Below, piece by piece: positions 63,789 to 64,000 of a DNA stretch of 64,000 nt; position 1 is the first letter of the stretch, and the number at the start of each line of letters is the position of its first letter. Source of the stretch: Aliiruegeria lutimaris (lineage in GTDB: Bacteria; Pseudomonadota; Alphaproteobacteria; Rhodobacterales; Rhodobacteraceae); contig NZ_FNEK01000003.1 in the NCBI RefSeq assembly GCF_900099935.1, forward strand, positions 117,929 to 181,928. Reading direction: 5' to 3'. Below the pieces are notes generated by a model that was not told where the DNA came from, made no database searches, and saw only the letters and a list, made by a program, of their open reading frames with translations. The position numbers were made by a program, and so were the translations under genes.

Positions 63789-64000
63789 TGAAGTGGTCCA
63801 CCAACTGGGATAGCTTTATCCCGTTTTCAGGAGGACCAAACGATGGCTGGAAAGCGAGACAAACCCGAGGAGATCGTGCTGAAGCTGCGGCAGGTTGAAG
63901 TGCTGCAAGGTCAGGGCAGCTCGGTTGCCGATGCCGTTCGCCAGATTGGCGTGACGCAGCAGACCTACTACCGATGGCGCAAGGAGTATGGCGGCATGAG
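63789..64000 (+). mobile_element. Left end of an IS3-family insertion sequence
   Basis: The likely terminal inverted repeat starts TGAAGTGGTCCACCAACTGG and is followed by a GGAGG ribosome site and the start of an orfA-type transposase gene. The right end and the target duplication are beyond the window, so family subgroup and completeness cannot be judged. Confidence 0.8.
63843..64000 (+). CDS. IS3-family transposase OrfA, cut by window edge
   Basis: The first 52 codons are visible (MAGKRDKPEEIVLKLRQVEV, then VADAVRQIGVTQQTYYRWRK). The helix-turn-helix with QQTYYRWRKEYGG is the transposase_8/OrfA signature of IS3 elements, which recognises the inverted repeats. AGGAGG lies eight bases ahead of the ATG. 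The rest, and orfB, lie outside the window. Confidence 0.92.
   Translation, partial: MAGKRDKPEEIVLKLRQVEVLQGQGSSVADAVRQIGVTQQTYYRWRKEYGGM

Overview
The window is a 64 kb stretch of GC-rich chromosome, most probably from an alphaproteobacterium of the Rhodobacteraceae/Roseobacter type. Pointers are the general gene content (tripartite tricarboxylate transporter with an HpaI-type aldolase, IalB-like protein, DUF882, DUF1289, HemP, a stand-alone Hint-domain protein, a non-pyrrolysine MttB homologue), the intergenic GC-hairpin repeat carrying a GGATATTT-like tail, and FNR/FnrL-type boxes. No rRNA, CRISPR array or prophage is present. One tRNA gene is found, and an IS3-type element enters at the right edge.

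Layout. 1-5 kb: a truncated LacI-type regulator diverges from a TctC-TctB-TctA carboxylate transporter and an HpcH/HpaI aldolase, with a perfect 16-bp palindrome between them. 5-8.4 kb: a SnoaL-like protein, then a DUF882 (MepK-like) endopeptidase diverging from an L,D-transpeptidase. 8.6-11.2 kb: lpxD, a special acyl carrier protein and a ketoacyl synthase in one unit. 11.5-16.5 kb: IalB-like protein, a likely unannotated small RNA, a HerA-like ATPase, a CorC-type protein, a Hint-domain protein and tRNA-Leu(UAG). 16.6-21.7 kb: tig, a GNAT, a small exported protein, an aldo/keto reductase and the rpsF-rpsR-rplI operon. 21.9-25.8 kb: a YceI protein, a one-haem cytochrome c with an FNR-type box, a cytochrome b561-YceI fusion and fabD. 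26-32 kb: a CaCA exchanger; the acetolactate synthase gene with a complete attenuation leader (promoter, LILVLV leader peptide, terminator); a metallo-beta-lactamase fold protein, a thioredoxin-like protein and two HAD phosphatases.

33.4-40.4 kb is a full cytochrome bd locus: an NsrR-like Rrf2 regulator, an FNR-type box, cydD, cydC, cydA, cydB and the 36-residue cydX. 40.8-42.5 kb: a SLAC1/TehA channel, DUF1289 and HemP. 42.7-46.7 kb is the Anbu proteasome-like locus: circularly permuted ATP-grasp, alpha-E protein, transglutaminase and Anbu, preceded by TGCACA dyads; families of this kind have been predicted to build and take apart an unidentified peptide. 46.9-48.8 kb: dtd, a PfkB sugar kinase and Hsp20. 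49-54.7 kb is a six-gene operon (small membrane protein, XpaC, TelA, DUF2927 lipoprotein, SPFH-GYF protein, zinc-ribbon membrane protein) that looks like a membrane-stress module. 54.9-63.8 kb: a FadL-type porin, an EamA exporter, a GT8 glycosyltransferase, an ABM-fold protein, guaA, a LysR regulator diverging from a quinone-reductase-like MDR protein, an MttB homologue and the IS end.

The strongest leads are the Anbu locus with its dyads, the TelA/XpaC/SPFH operon, the ilv attenuation leader, the small RNA candidate and the repeat family that sits just behind genes. All functions are inferred from sequence reading alone; no database search was possible.
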